From Symbiodinium natans (taxonomy: Eukaryota; Sar; Dinophyceae; Suessiales; Symbiodiniaceae), in contig CAJNDS010000110.1 of NCBI GenBank assembly GCA_905221605.1, positions 82,001-146,000 of the forward strand: a DNA stretch of 64,000 nucleotides. The letters run 5' to 3'. Below the pieces are notes generated by a model that was not told the DNA's origin, ran no database searches, and saw only the letters and a list, made by a program, of their open reading frames with translations. Shown one piece after another: positions 36,104 through 46,693 of this stretch. The translations under genes and the position numbers were made by a program. Positions within the stretch are counted from its first letter, which is position 1; each line of letters begins with the position of its first letter.

Positions 36104-36212
36104 TTGGGATGTTCCCCCTTCTACTAACAGTCAGCCCTTAATGGGGAACATGTAACAGGGGGGGTATTATAATCCCTATTAAGGAGCGGGTAGAAAAAGG
36201 GGAACATCCCAA
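36104..36212. mobile_element. MITE family A, copy 4
   Basis: TTGGGATGTTCCCCCTTCTA ... GGGGAACATCCCAA. Confidence 0.8.
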
Positions 36213-36239
36213 GGTGTATGGCTTTGTGGTTTCGGGTTT

Positions 36240-36368
36240 GTTTAGGGTTTAGGGTTTAGGGTTTAGGGTTTAGGGTTTAGGGTTTAGGGTTTAGAGTTTA
36301 GGGTTTAGGGTTTAGGGTTTAGGGTTTAGGGTTTAGGTTTAGGGTTTAGGGTTTAGGGTTTAGGGTTT
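36240..36368. repeat. TTTAGGG array
   Basis: About eighteen heptamers with single deletions. Confidence 0.95.
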
Positions 36369-37369
36369 CAAAGGTTTATTCCGCCAAGGACCGCGCGGGC
36401 CGAGCTCACGGAGGTGAAGGAGATAGTGGGAGGCATAGGCACGGATGCCCTAAACCCTAAACCCGAAGCCCTAAACCCTAAACCCTAAACCCTAAACCCC
36501 AAACCCCAAGCAAACCCTAAACAACAAAGATGCCCGAAGCCCTTTCGGGGTAAATCCCTAAACCCCGATTTGTTATAGCTCAGCTCTTCCTACCCTGGTT
36601 CCTCCACCCTTGGCCCCCTCCACTGGTTTCTGTTTTTTTTACGAATATGGGTGGTTGGTGTGGGTTGTTCTCAATGACCCCTTCTTTACAGGGTTTTTGA
36701 AGCGAGGGGGATACATGGGGGAGTTAGCTTCCTTGAGACTTTTTTTAAACCACGCTGAGTCTTAAAGTTTCCCCTAAATTCCCTATGTCCCCAATCCAGG
36801 ACCACTTGTAAGAGTCGCTTTGGGTTTGAAGGCTTCGTGCTCATTTAGTAGCTTAGGGTTTAGGGGTTCGGGATGAGGGATCAATATAAGAACCCAAAAT
36901 GTGCCTTCATGTAGGCCGCCTCAAAAATCCTTTGAGGGCCTTCTTTGAGCCTGGAGCCTACAGTAAACTCCATAAAGTTGGGACATGGTTTAAGGAGGAT
37001 GAGAGCTGGGATTCCCTTTAGTAGCCCTCTTGGGGTATGAGAATAACAATGTTCCAACTTTCTGGAGGTTACTGTAGGATTCCCTTTAGTAGCCCTCTGG
37101 GGGTATGAGAATAATGATGTTCCAACTTTCTGGAGTTTACTGTAGGGTTTCGGGTTTGCGGCTTGGGGTTGCCGCCGCCTACAAGCGATGTAGGTTTCGC
37201 GGGGGCTTCTTACAGTAAGGCTCGGGCGACCTTGGCGCCTGCCACTTACGTGATCGTTGAGAATTTGTAGGGTTTAGGGTTTAGGGTTTCGGGTTTAGGG
37301 TTTAGGGTTTAGGGTTTAGGGTTTAGGGTTTAGGGTTGAACCCTAAACCCCTAAACCCCTAAACCTCAG

Positions 37370-37403
37370 GTGCCATGCTGATGCTCCTGATCCAGCTCCT
37401 GAC
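37370..37403 (+). CDS. Channel exon: pore helix
   Basis: Encodes AMLMLLIQLL and two bases of the filter Thr. GT donor. Confidence 0.8.
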
Positions 37404-38583
37404 GTACTGCACTCGGGTTGCCCACGTGAGCTTTTTAGGGTTCAGGGTTTAGGGTTGAGGGTTTTAGGTTTTAGGGTTTAGGGTTTAAACAGGGGTAGGG
37501 TTGAACATATGGGGGTTTACGACAATCGGGGACCCTAAACATAGACCCCCAAATAGTAGGATTCCCCTACAATAAGGACCCCAAGAAGGTACGCCAATTT
37601 CGGAAACCACCAGATTTCTCTTCTTGTTGCTCTTACTCCCCAAACCGATGCGCGTTGCAACACCTCGTGCATCGGACATGCAAGTGTGGACTAGTCTCCC
37701 TGCAATGCTCTTTTCTCCGAAACGGGGAGGAGGTTTAAAACCGTCACTAGACGCTGCGATCTTTGTTTGCTGCAAGGTTTGTGAAGGCCGGGGTGCGCCT
37801 CGCTTATCTTTGGTGTGTAAGAGGTGGCCTGACATGGCGGAGGTAACCCAGCTATGAACGCTACGTTGGGATGTTCCCTTTATAGGGACTATCATAGGGG
37901 GTACTACAATCCTATTCAGGACTGTTAGTAGAAGGGTTAACATCCCAAACGCTACGCTCTAAACCGCGAACCTCTAAACCCTAAACCCGAAACCCTAAAC
38001 CTCAAGCCGGACGTTGGGGCCCAATGGCCGAGCGCACCGGGTCAACGCGACGAGGGCTTGGTTTGAGTTTGGCTTGGGGTATCGTATGTATACGTTGATT
38101 GTAACGGCTTCCTATACACCCCAAAACTCCCTAAGCCCTCAACCCTAAACCCTAAATTCAAACCTTAAACCCTGAACCCTCAACCCTCATTTCGGGCAGC
38201 CCCTTCTCCACCCCTCCCTTGAGGTTGGACTCCTGGAATGATCGCATCAGGCGGATTCTAGTTGCTGGGCCGCGTTTGGGGGAATGTAGGGGTCGAAATA
38301 ATTCCAATAATATTCCCTTATGGTCCCTTTGTGATTATACTTCAGTATCCCGCAAAACCAGCCAAAATTCCGGAAGTGCCCAGTGGCAAGCCCCATTTGA
38401 TCGCCACGGCACCCCGGGATTTTCGAAGTAACTGCGTGCGGTGGTGCGGCGTTTGTGTACCACAATTTTTACGTGTGCACATCTCCAAAATAGACATATA
38501 GTGTATATAAATAAATGTATATATATATATGTATATATTATGAAATGCATAGAAACACACATAGGAGAATCCAATTCAAGCGA

Positions 38584-38622
<39 letters not shown>

Positions 38623-41600
38623 AAAAAAAAGGCACCCATTTACTTGTTTGTGACATTTTGGGCGCGTCAGCTTGGGCGCCGCTGAAGCTTGCTGTGCCTT
38701 GTAAATAATTGTAGCCCTCTTCTAAACTTTATAGTTTAGGTTGGAGGTTTAGGCTTTGTGGTGTATGGTTCGGTTTTCTGGGTAAAGTAGTTGCAAAAAT
38801 TCGGGTCTATCAGGTTAAGGAAACTTACTGAGGGACAAAGCTCAGGCACAGGCGACGGGCAAGTGGGGACAGCAGGCTTACTAAGACAGTTGCGGAGATG
38901 TTTTGGTGTGAGCAGAAGGCACTGCATAAGGACTCAGGATCTTTGATTTAGGGGCTTGTAACACAGCCCTTTCTCAATCGGCACCCCACACAGACCCTAA
39001 CTTAGAGACCTTACCACATCTCAATCCTCTACCCAAGCTAAGTCGCGACAATTCCTTGCACTGCTCAGGAATTCGTTCCGTGGACTGGAGCTCAGCTTTC
39101 GTTGCAGGTTGAGGGTTTATCTCCAGTCCTACCTGGATCACCACGCACCTACCGTTGCAGAGGTATGAGGATGCGACTGGCTCCTAGTGCCCTTGATGTT
39201 TAGGGTTTTGTATCTTAGGATTCCGTGAAGCAGGCACCTTGTCTTTATTCCCCAAGTTATTGGGCAACCTTGCCCTCGGCTTTCAAAGCTTATCAGCTGC
39301 TAGGAAAAAGCTGCTCTTGGACTAGCAGGAGATCTCCCTCTGGCCGAAGAGAAGGTGAAAGATAAACGCTAGGGCTTGTAATTCATCGTAGTAGGCTTGG
39401 GGTTTAGGTTTTTAGATATCGGGTCTCGGGTTTAGGGTTGCTTAGATAGGCTGCGGTCAACGCAGCAAATCTTTCGGGGGTGCTGACTGAAAGAGCAACC
39501 CTCTTATCCTAGCCGCCGATCTAGGGGGTTTAGGGGGGTTTTGGGGGGGGTTTATAGTGCTGATAGTCGAAGTTTAGAGGGTTTAGAGGGTTCAGAGGAT
39601 TGAGAGGCGTCCGTCCACGCAACCCCAGTCACCCTTTGCCATGCTAAACTTCTAAACCCTGAGCATGAGCCTTACATATTTATATGATATAAGGGTATAT
39701 ATTTATATGACAGAAGTGTAGCATCCCAAACCAATTACGAAATCCCCGTATCTCGGGCAGTGCTGGCATGCATCATGCATCATGCACTTGCTGCCCTGTG
39801 CACTGTGCTGCGCACTTTCCCCAGAGGGTCCATTTGTATTACTATTATGGAATTCGGGACCCAAAAGCGATTCTAAATAGGGTGTTGGGGTACGTAATTC
39901 CATAATGGTAAAACAAATGGATCAGGTCAAACATAATTATTTGCGACAATGTTTCAATGGATGTGATGCATTCTATACCTGGGTTTCATGGATGGTACCG
40001 CAGGTTGAAAGATCTGGAACCACTGCTCAGTCATGCGTGGTGGGTGCCTTACCGTGTCGTGGGCCCACTTACTATGACGGGCGGAACTGCCATGATGAAG
40101 ACCACCTGGCCTAGGAAAGAGACGGTAAAGTGTCTTTGGCGATGGATGCTGGCAGATCAGACTTCCAGCCGGACATAGCAGTGTGGTCATACGCCCTGCC
40201 TGAGCACATGCTGCAGCCACCGTTCCGGTACTAGGCCCCATCGACCATATCCCCTAAACCCTAGGAAGCCCTAGCTCCGAGACGTAGATCCCCAATCCGA
40301 CACCTTGACCAGAAACCGTAAGCCGGTAACCCCGAAAACCGGCTCCCTCCTACTTGCTTAAAGGCTTGGTTTGGGGTCTGAGGTTATGAGTGTTCTCAAG
40401 GGAATGCTGTACGGCGATATAAGGCTAGGGTTTTTGTTTAGGCGTTCAGGCTTAGGGGTTTAACTGGCTGGTTGACAGGTTTTGGTTTAGCTTTTGAGAA
40501 CACCTAAACAACCTAAAGCCCTTAGACACGAGTGTTCTGAAAAGTCTGTTGCTCTCTAGCCGCCCACGAACCAAGTCCTTTGTCCTCTCTCTCTTTGGGG
40601 ATCAGGGTTTAGGGATAGGGTTTGGGGTTTTGGGTTCCTCTCTTCATCCCAAGCCTCAAAGCGAAACCCAAATCCCATAACCCCAGCCCCCCTCAAACCT
40701 GGACCAAACCTCCGACCCCGAACCTTAGGTCAATCGGGTATTTCTACCTCTACATTGCTGTGGCGGTCCGCCAGACTGGATGTTGGGGCCAGGGTTGAGG
40801 GTCAAGGGTTTGGGGGTTCCAGGGCGCAAGTAACTTAACCCAATATTCCCAATATCCCGAGTCAAGGCTCCCTCCCCCCCCCCCCCCCCCCTTCTCGAAG
40901 GCTTTACAGTAAACCCGAGTTCCTTAATTCGAAGGGTATTGGCCCAAACCACAATTTGCGGTTTTGGGGGTTTAGGGCAACTTAAAAGGCTCAAAGCCAG
41001 CCCTGGGCCCTCAGAAACTAACGACCCCCCGCCCCCCCCAAGAAATGGGGGTTACCCTTATGAGAACATACAACTCCAAAGACTTAAAGTAACCTACGAT
41101 CTGCATAAGGAGCATCCCTAAAACATAGAAGACAGCTGTCCTCCTTTTGCCTTTGTAAGGGAGAACGTGTTGTACTTTTTTGAGGGTGCTTAAGCAATAG
41201 TAGCTAGTAAACCTAAACCCTAAACCCTGAACCCTAAACCCTAAACCTTAATTCCTCCCCTGAGCACCTAGCCTCGAGGATGGCGCCTGCACCCCAAAGT
41301 CCCCCCTCCCGATCACATCCTCCCTAAACCCTAAGCCCGAAAACCTAAACCCTAAACCCTAAACCCTAACCCGAAACCCTAAACCCTAAACCCTAAACCC
41401 TAAATCCTAAACCCTAAACCCTAAACCCTAAACCCTAAACCCTAAACCCTAAACCCTAAACCCTAAACCCTAAACCCTGAACCCTAAACCCTAAACCCTA
41501 AACCCTAAACCCTAAACCCTAAACCCTAAACCCTAAACCCTAAACCCTAAACCCTAAACCCTACTCCGAGCTTTAACTTAAACCCCAAAACGTAAACACG

Positions 41601-44600
41601 AAAGCCTCTTTGCCAGGTCTTCGTCCTCATGAACTTGGTGGGAGCCTGAGCTGGCAGCATTTCCGCCAAGAGCCCGTGCTATGGAGGGTTTAGGGTTTAG
41701 GGTTTAATGGACCCCCCCCCAGACTGGGCCGCTTAGATGCAACCCTAACACAAAACCTCGATTTGCTTCCTCTTTGGGGGGGGGGGGGGGGGGGGGGTGG
41801 GGGGTTAGGGTTGGGGGTTTGGGGTTTAGGGTTTAGGGTGCGGGGAATTCTTCCTCACCCTACAACCCCCCAAACAAGAAGAGTCGAACTTCGGCCCTTA
41901 CTGGGGGGCGGGAGGGGGTGAGGGGGGTTTCTGGGGTGCAGATAGTGTTTCCGCTGGGTTTCAGGTTGAGGGTCTAAGGCTCTTTTGCGGGCCAGTGAGA
42001 ACCCAAGCCAAACCTACAAGCACACAGCCCTAAACCCTAAACCCTGAACCCTAACCCTAAACCCAAAGTTGCATGTGCCCTATAGGTCACTGCCATCATC
42101 GTCGAGAACGCCATGTCAGCATCCAGGCTGTCAGGGTGTAGTGCAGGGGCCGCCTGTTTAGGGTTTAGGGTGTAGGGTTTAGGGTTTAGGGTTTAGGGTT
42201 GGGATGTTCCCCATTATACTAACAGTCCTTAATAGGGATAATGGATGATATTAGTACCCCCTATTAGAATCCCTTTTCAGGACTGTTAGTATAAGAGGGA
42301 ACATCCCAAGCTTAGTGTCTGTAGGGCTTGGGTGGCGTGTGGGATTTCAGGCTTTCAGGCGAGCATGATGGTGCCAGCACTGCAGCAGCCTTTCGGTTTC
42401 TGGGGCATATGCACCGCATAGATCCCCCACTGGAGCTTAAACCCTCAAGCAAAATTGTAAATCCGTTACCCCATTCAGCCCATTGAGACCCTAAACTTTC
42501 ACCCTAAACACGTAAACGTAAACTCTAAACCTTAAACCGTCAATCGCTAGACCTCAAAACCCTTGCCCTCAGATCCACTACACACCCTAAATCCTGAACA
42601 AGAATACAGCGAACTCAGGAAATTTGGAGCTTTGTCCACTGCCAACGCCCTATCGAGACTCAAAGCCTAATCAAGCCCTAATTTGTCCTGCAACGCAGGA
42701 ACGCCTACGTTATGCCCTCAAAGCCACCAGTCCCTCAAAGCCCTAAAGCCTTACGAACCCCCATAGACCAAAAGACTGAAGCCCCGAAGCCCCAAAACTA
42801 AGTCCCCCTTGGGGGGCCCGAAGCCCTTCCAGCACGGGTCGCTTAGGGTTTCGGGTCAGGGTTTAGGGTGTCGGGTGAAAATTTTAGGGTTTTTGGCGCC
42901 TCAAGATGAGGCAAGTAAACGCCCAACTCTAAACCCGGCACCCTCGAAGCCGAGCCCTCAACCGCAAACCCTAAACCCCAAACCCCAAAACCCCAAACCC
43001 CAAACCCTGAACCCCAAACCCTAAACCCCAAACCATAAACCCCAAATCCTGAACCCTAAACCCCAAACCCTAAACCCTAAACCCTAAACCACAACCCCAA
43101 ACCCCAAGAAGCAGCCGCTGGGAGGAGCGACGAGTCGCAGAAGCTCCGACAGAAGGAGCTCCAGCGGATCAAGGCCTGGTGTAGGGTTTAGGGTTTAGGG
43201 TTTAGGGTTTAGGGTTTAGGGTTTAGGGTTTAGGGTATAGGGTATGTGGGTTTAGGGCTTGGGCCTGTGGGGGTTCAAGATGAAAGGTTTGAAAGGTCTT
43301 GTTGCAGATACGTCGTTCTCGAAAGTTTTCTTTTGAAGGGAGGAGGCGGTCCTTATAAGTGAGGTGCCACGTTATATAGTATGGGGCATTCAAGAAGGGA
43401 CTCGATCTTCGAGAGCTACTCTCTCTCTCTCTCCCTCGCCCTCTCTCTCTCTCTCTCCCTCTCCCTCTCCCTCTCCCTCTCCCTCCCTATCCCTCTCCCC
43501 TCCCTCTCCCTCTCCCTCTCTCCCTCTCCCTCTCCCCTCCCTCTCCCCTTCCCTTCCCTTCCCTTCTCTTCCCTTCTCTTCTCTTCTCTTCTCTCTCTCT
43601 CTCTGGGATTCTGTAGTGTTTGTCATTCTTTGATTTCTTTGGGCTTCGTTTTCTTTTTCTATTCTTATTCTGTCTTTTTTTTTTTTTTTTTTGGGGGGGG
43701 GGGGTGGGGTTAGGGTTTAGGGATTGGGGTTGAGGATTTCGGGTTTAGGCTTTAGGTTTTAGGGTTTCGGAGGGCTCTTTTTTCTTTGGCGGGGGGGGCT
43801 CCGCTCTCCGACAGATCCGACCACTGGCATGGGTCTGTGGGTTCAGGGTTTGACCCTTAAGGACCTTATAGGTCGGTTTAGAGGACTCACTATTAAGGGT
43901 TGAGAGTTTAGTGGTGAGGGCAGTTAAGATTTAGACTTCAACGCTGCTGCGAAGTCGCCAAGTGTATGGTTAGGTAGCCGTCGACCCAAGTTAGCTTTCC
44001 TCTCCACCCGAGTTGGTATAAACCTAAACTTACCAAAGCCCTAAACCCCAAACCCCAAACCCGAAGCCCGAAACCCCAAATCCCAAACCCCAAACCCCAA
44101 ACCCCAAATCCCAGACCCCAAACCCCAAACCCCACACCCCAAACCCCAAACCCCAAACCCTAAACCCTAAACCCTATAAGCCCTCAAGCAAGGAGATCCG
44201 AGAGCTGGAGGTCCTCTTCAACCTCATGGACACCGATGGGGACGGTAAGTTGGCAGCTGGGCTTTTCATATTCCGAAACGGGGCGCCTCACACATCCTGC
44301 TTAGGGTTTAGGGTTTAGGGTTTAGGGTTTAGGGTTTAGGGTTTAGGGTTTAGGGTTTAGGGTTTAGGGTTTAGGGTTTAGGGTTTAGGGTTTAGGGTTA
44401 GGGTTGTTGTTCAAGGTTTAGGGTTTAGGGTTAGGATTTAGGTTTAGGGTATAGGGTCTATGTATGATTTGCTAGGGTACCGGTATCTTGCACTGTGGGA
44501 GTTCGATAGCTTAAGCTTTAAACCTTGCAGGCCCAGTGCCCTGAACCCCAATAGCCTTTTTTGATGCTAAGTCTTGTCACGGCCGTGTCGCCATCAAAAC

Positions 44601-46693
44601 CCTAAACCCTAAACCCTAAACCCCAAACCCCAAACCCCAAACCCCAAACCCCAAACCCCAAACCCCAACCCCAAACCCCCCCCAACCCCAAACCCCAAAC
44701 CCCAAACCCCAAACCCCAAACCCCAAACCCCAAACCCCAAACCCCAAACCCCAAACCCCAAACCCCAAACCCCAAACCCCAAACCCCAAACCCTGCCTGG
44801 TTTAGACCCTAAGCAGGGGCTTGGGCGCCCGAGCTCCTCCAAGCCTTGAATCGCAAGCCACCGTCCAACCCCACAGCCATGCAAGCCATGCCCTAAAACT
44901 CCCCAAAACCTAGGGTTCAGTGTTTAGGGTTTAGGGTTCAGGGTATTGGGTCTAGGGTTAAACCCAAGGCACCCACTTGAAGCCCAAACCCTCAACCCGA
45001 AACCTCAATCGCCCGCAACCTTTAACCCCCAAAGCACAGGCAACCCTAAACCATAAACCCTGCAACCCTACACCCTTAAACCCCAAATGCCCCTAAGAAC
45101 ACAGTGCCTGGCCAAGGACTGGGCGGAGTTCGAGGCTGCTTTCGAAGATGAGGAGATGATTCGCAAATGGAGGTGGCTGTGTGTTTGCTGGTAGGGATAT
45201 TACATATTTCCCTTACTGGGTTTAAGCTTAGGGTTTATACTTATGGTTTAGATGCTAAGCCTGAGCCTGATAAAGCTCTTAAACCCCACGAGACCCTAAA
45301 CCCTAAACCCTAAACCCTAAACCCTAAACCCTAAACCCTGGGATTTGGGGTTTCGGCTTTGGGCTCGACAGTTTGCAAACCCTTCACTCTTAACTCTTCA
45401 CCCACAAACCCTGAGCCGTAGATCCCTAAACCCTAAACCCAAACCCTAAACCCTAAACCCAAAGCCTTAAGCCCTAGCTGTTCCTCTCTCAGGCTCCTCG
45501 ACTTCTCTCCGGATCAGTGCCGGGAGCTCTGGGACTTCCTTGATGACGGCGAGGGTAACATTGAGACCAGTCAGGGGCCCCAGGCGGCGTAGGTTTAGGG
45601 TCTAGGGGCTTATGGTTTTTGATAGTGTTTGGTGGGATTGGAAAGGTTTGTGGGTTTGGAGGGTTGAAGGCTCCGGAACGATAGGGTCGCAGAATGTTGT
45701 TGGGGAAACCTTGCGTATCAGTGTCCATCCCACAAAGGCATTGGGATCTTATCAAACAAGGGTCAGGGTTTAGGGGTTTAGGGTTGAGGGTTTAGAGTTG
45801 AGGGTTCAGGGTATGTTTGGCCCCAAGCACGTCTTCTAGACCTTTCAAGCCTCTTCAACCCTGGGGGGGGGGGGGGGCTCTTGCAGGGCCATGGATTTCG
45901 GACGTGGGATTACTGTAAAGGGCTATCCCGAAACCCTAAACCCTAAACCCTAAACCGTAAAGGGTTGTCTCTGGCGCCTGTTTTTGGTTTCAGGTTTTGC
46001 ACCGCGTTCAAGCCGTGTGGCTCTAGGGTCGCACCAAGACACCCAGAAGAAACACTGAGTGCGAGACCCACCCATCCCAGCGGTTCTCAGGGGCTGTGCG
46101 AGGTTGGGGCCTAGCCCTAAACCCTAAACCCTAAACCCTAAGCCCTAAACCCTAAACCCTAAACCCTAAACCCTGTTCTTAGTTTTTTTTGGGGGGACGC
46201 CCTGACCTTCGGTTTCATACCTCCCCAGGGCTTGCAGAGCCCAGCATGCAGTATTAGAACCCCCCATGCCCCATGCGGTGTAGGGTTTTAGGGTTTAGGG
46301 TTTAGGGTTTAGGGTTTAGGGTTTAGGGTTTAGGGTTTAGGGTTTAGGACCTCCTGCGACTGCCCCGCGCCAGCAACGACAGCAGCCGGGTCAGGGTGTT
46401 CGGGTCTTTTAGATCACCCTGAAGAAATTGGGCCACACTTCAACCTGAAAACGCTTGAACCCTCAAGCCTCATCCCGCATAAAACCCTCAGCTGCAACAC
46501 AATGTCTACCACATTCCCCACCACGTTCCTTGATACCACCCATAAACCCTCATGTCCTAAACCGTGGGGGAGGCATGACGTTGAGATCTTCACCCGAAAC
46601 CACAAGCCCTGAACCCTAAACCCTAAACCCTGAACCCTAAACCCTAAACCCCACAGTTCAGGTGAGTTCTTTCGAGGCCTGGTGCGCCTGAAG
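37370..46693 (+). CDS. Single-domain voltage-gated-type cation channel with EF-hands (gene span, partial)
   Basis: Exons that join in phase: 37370-37403, 38224-38250, 40729-40765, 41617-41637, 42086-42126, 42833-42840 (8 nt, tentative), 43109-43178, 44189-44252, 45117-45172, 45493-45569, 46662-46693. Together they encode a pore helix AMLMLLIQLLTLDSW with filter TLDSW, an S6 helix (IGYFYLYIAVAVFVLMN then LVTAIIVENAM), a charged linker, EF-hand 1 (DTDGDGKLDWAE, all calcium ligands present) and EF-hand 2 (LDDGEGNIETSE, position 1 not acidic), ending FFRGLVRLK. This is the pore-to-EF-hand half of a single-domain channel. TLDSW resembles the TLESW filter of bacterial sodium channels with Glu replaced by Asp. 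S1-S5 and the C-terminus were not found. Likely a membrane channel gated by voltage and modulated by calcium. Confidence 0.8.
37511..37609. mobile_element. MITE family B, copy 3
   Basis: GGGGGTTTACGACAATCGGG ... CCAATTTCGGAAACC inverted ends. Confidence 0.7.
37866..37948. mobile_element. MITE family A, copy 5
   Basis: Shorter copy: TTGGGATGTTCCC ... ACATCCCAA. Confidence 0.75.
38224..38250 (+). CDS. Channel exon: selectivity filter (27 nt)
   Basis: Completes Thr, then LDSWNDRI and two bases of Arg. AG|G acceptor, GC donor. Confidence 0.78.
38582..38630. repeat. Poly-C/poly-A block
   Basis: A run of about 30 C directly followed by about 18 A, the longest of many C/G runs in the window. Likely collapse-prone in assembly. 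Confidence 0.95.
39826..39926. mobile_element. Foldback element with ATTATGGAATT/AATTCCATAAT arms
   Basis: TCCATTTGTATTACTATTAT and the inverted ATAATGGTAAAACAAATGGA about 100 bp apart. Confidence 0.7.
39957..40178 (+). other. Open stretch of unknown nature
   Basis: Roughly 70 codons open in two + frames next to a foldback element, with Trp-rich text such as HGWYRRLKDLEPLLSHAWW. No family, no splice context; may be a fragment of an element protein or chance. Confidence 0.2.
40729..40765 (+). CDS. Channel exon: start of S6
   Basis: Completes Arg, then SIGYFYLYIAVA. GT donor, phase 0 into VFVLMNL. Confidence 0.78.
41340..41562. repeat. CCCTAAA array, longest in window
   Basis: About 31 heptamers with rare variants, ending about 55 nt before the S6 exon acceptor. 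Confidence 0.97.
41617..41637 (+). CDS. Channel exon: S6 core (21 nt)
   Basis: Seven codons, VFVLMNL, phase 0 on both sides. Preceded by a pyrimidine-rich TCTTTGCCAG acceptor. Confidence 0.8.
42086..42126 (+). CDS. Channel exon: end of S6
   Basis: VTAIIVENAMSAS and two bases. Strongly conserved channel text after VLMNL. GC donor. Confidence 0.85.
42199..42309. mobile_element. MITE family A, copy 6
   Basis: TTGGGATGTTCCCCATTATA ... GGGAACATCCCAA, best-preserved arms. Confidence 0.82.
42833..42840 (+). CDS. Possible 8-nt channel microexon
   Basis: CACGGGTC between CTTCCAG and a GC donor. Its length is what is needed to carry phase from 42126 to 43109, and it sits just before a TTTAGGG-type tract. 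Inferred only. Confidence 0.3.
43109..43178 (+). CDS. Channel exon: S6-EF linker
   Basis: AAAGRSDESQKLRQKELQRI and KA, a charged helix. Ends TG|GT. Confidence 0.7.
43183..43240. repeat. TTTAGGG array directly after donor
   Basis: Starts within five bases of the 5' splice site of the linker exon. Confidence 0.93.
43420..43606. repeat. CT-rich microsatellite
   Basis: (CTCTCC)n and (CTTCC)n runs; the open frames on both strands here are repeat artefacts. Confidence 0.97.
44189..44252 (+). CDS. Channel exon: EF-hand 1, first half
   Basis: KEIRELEVLFNLMDTDGDGK then Leu. The donor is GC at 44253. A strong-looking GTAAGT at 44245 would break the EF loop. Confidence 0.8.
44303..44400. repeat. TTTAGGG array
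   Basis: About fourteen heptamers, 50 nt after the donor of the EF-hand exon. Confidence 0.95.
44601..44792. repeat. CCCCAAA array
   Basis: About two dozen copies of a G-enriched telomeric variant (TTTGGGG), locally homogenised. Confidence 0.95.
45117..45172 (+). CDS. Channel exon: EF-hand 1, second half
   Basis: DWAEFEAAFEDEEMIRKW and two bases. With the previous exon it completes DTDGDGKLDWAE. Confidence 0.82.
45493..45569 (+). CDS. Channel exon: EF-hand 2
   Basis: LLDFSPDQCRELWDFLDDGE and GNIET. GT donor, phase 1. Confidence 0.82.
46662..46693 (+). CDS. Channel exon: after EF-hand 2
   Basis: Completes Ser, then EFFRGLVRLK, the usual exit helix of channel EF-hand pairs. GC donor. Confidence 0.8.

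Larger units (their letters stand above)
32087..37369. other. DUS3-channel interval, no secure exon
   Basis: The upstream exons of the cation channel (S1-S5) are expected here or within its introns, but none could be tied in phase. Weak coding-like pieces: 33190-33280 (RRMMARLDESRFALGRAQIG), 34503-34620 (a short open frame from ATG), 35890-35930 (TLAFCFSPLELE), 35985-36010. The rest is telomeric tracts, MITEs, and an imperfect tandem pair at about 36960-37145. Confidence 0.4.

Noticed and set aside
36370-36450. Coding-like segment (AELTEVKEIVGGIGTDA)
   Set aside because: Lies between TTTAGGG and CCCTAAA, the intron side of the pattern, and does not join in phase to a channel exon.
43364-43713. 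Ser/Leu/Pro ORFs
   Set aside because: Pure CT microsatellite.
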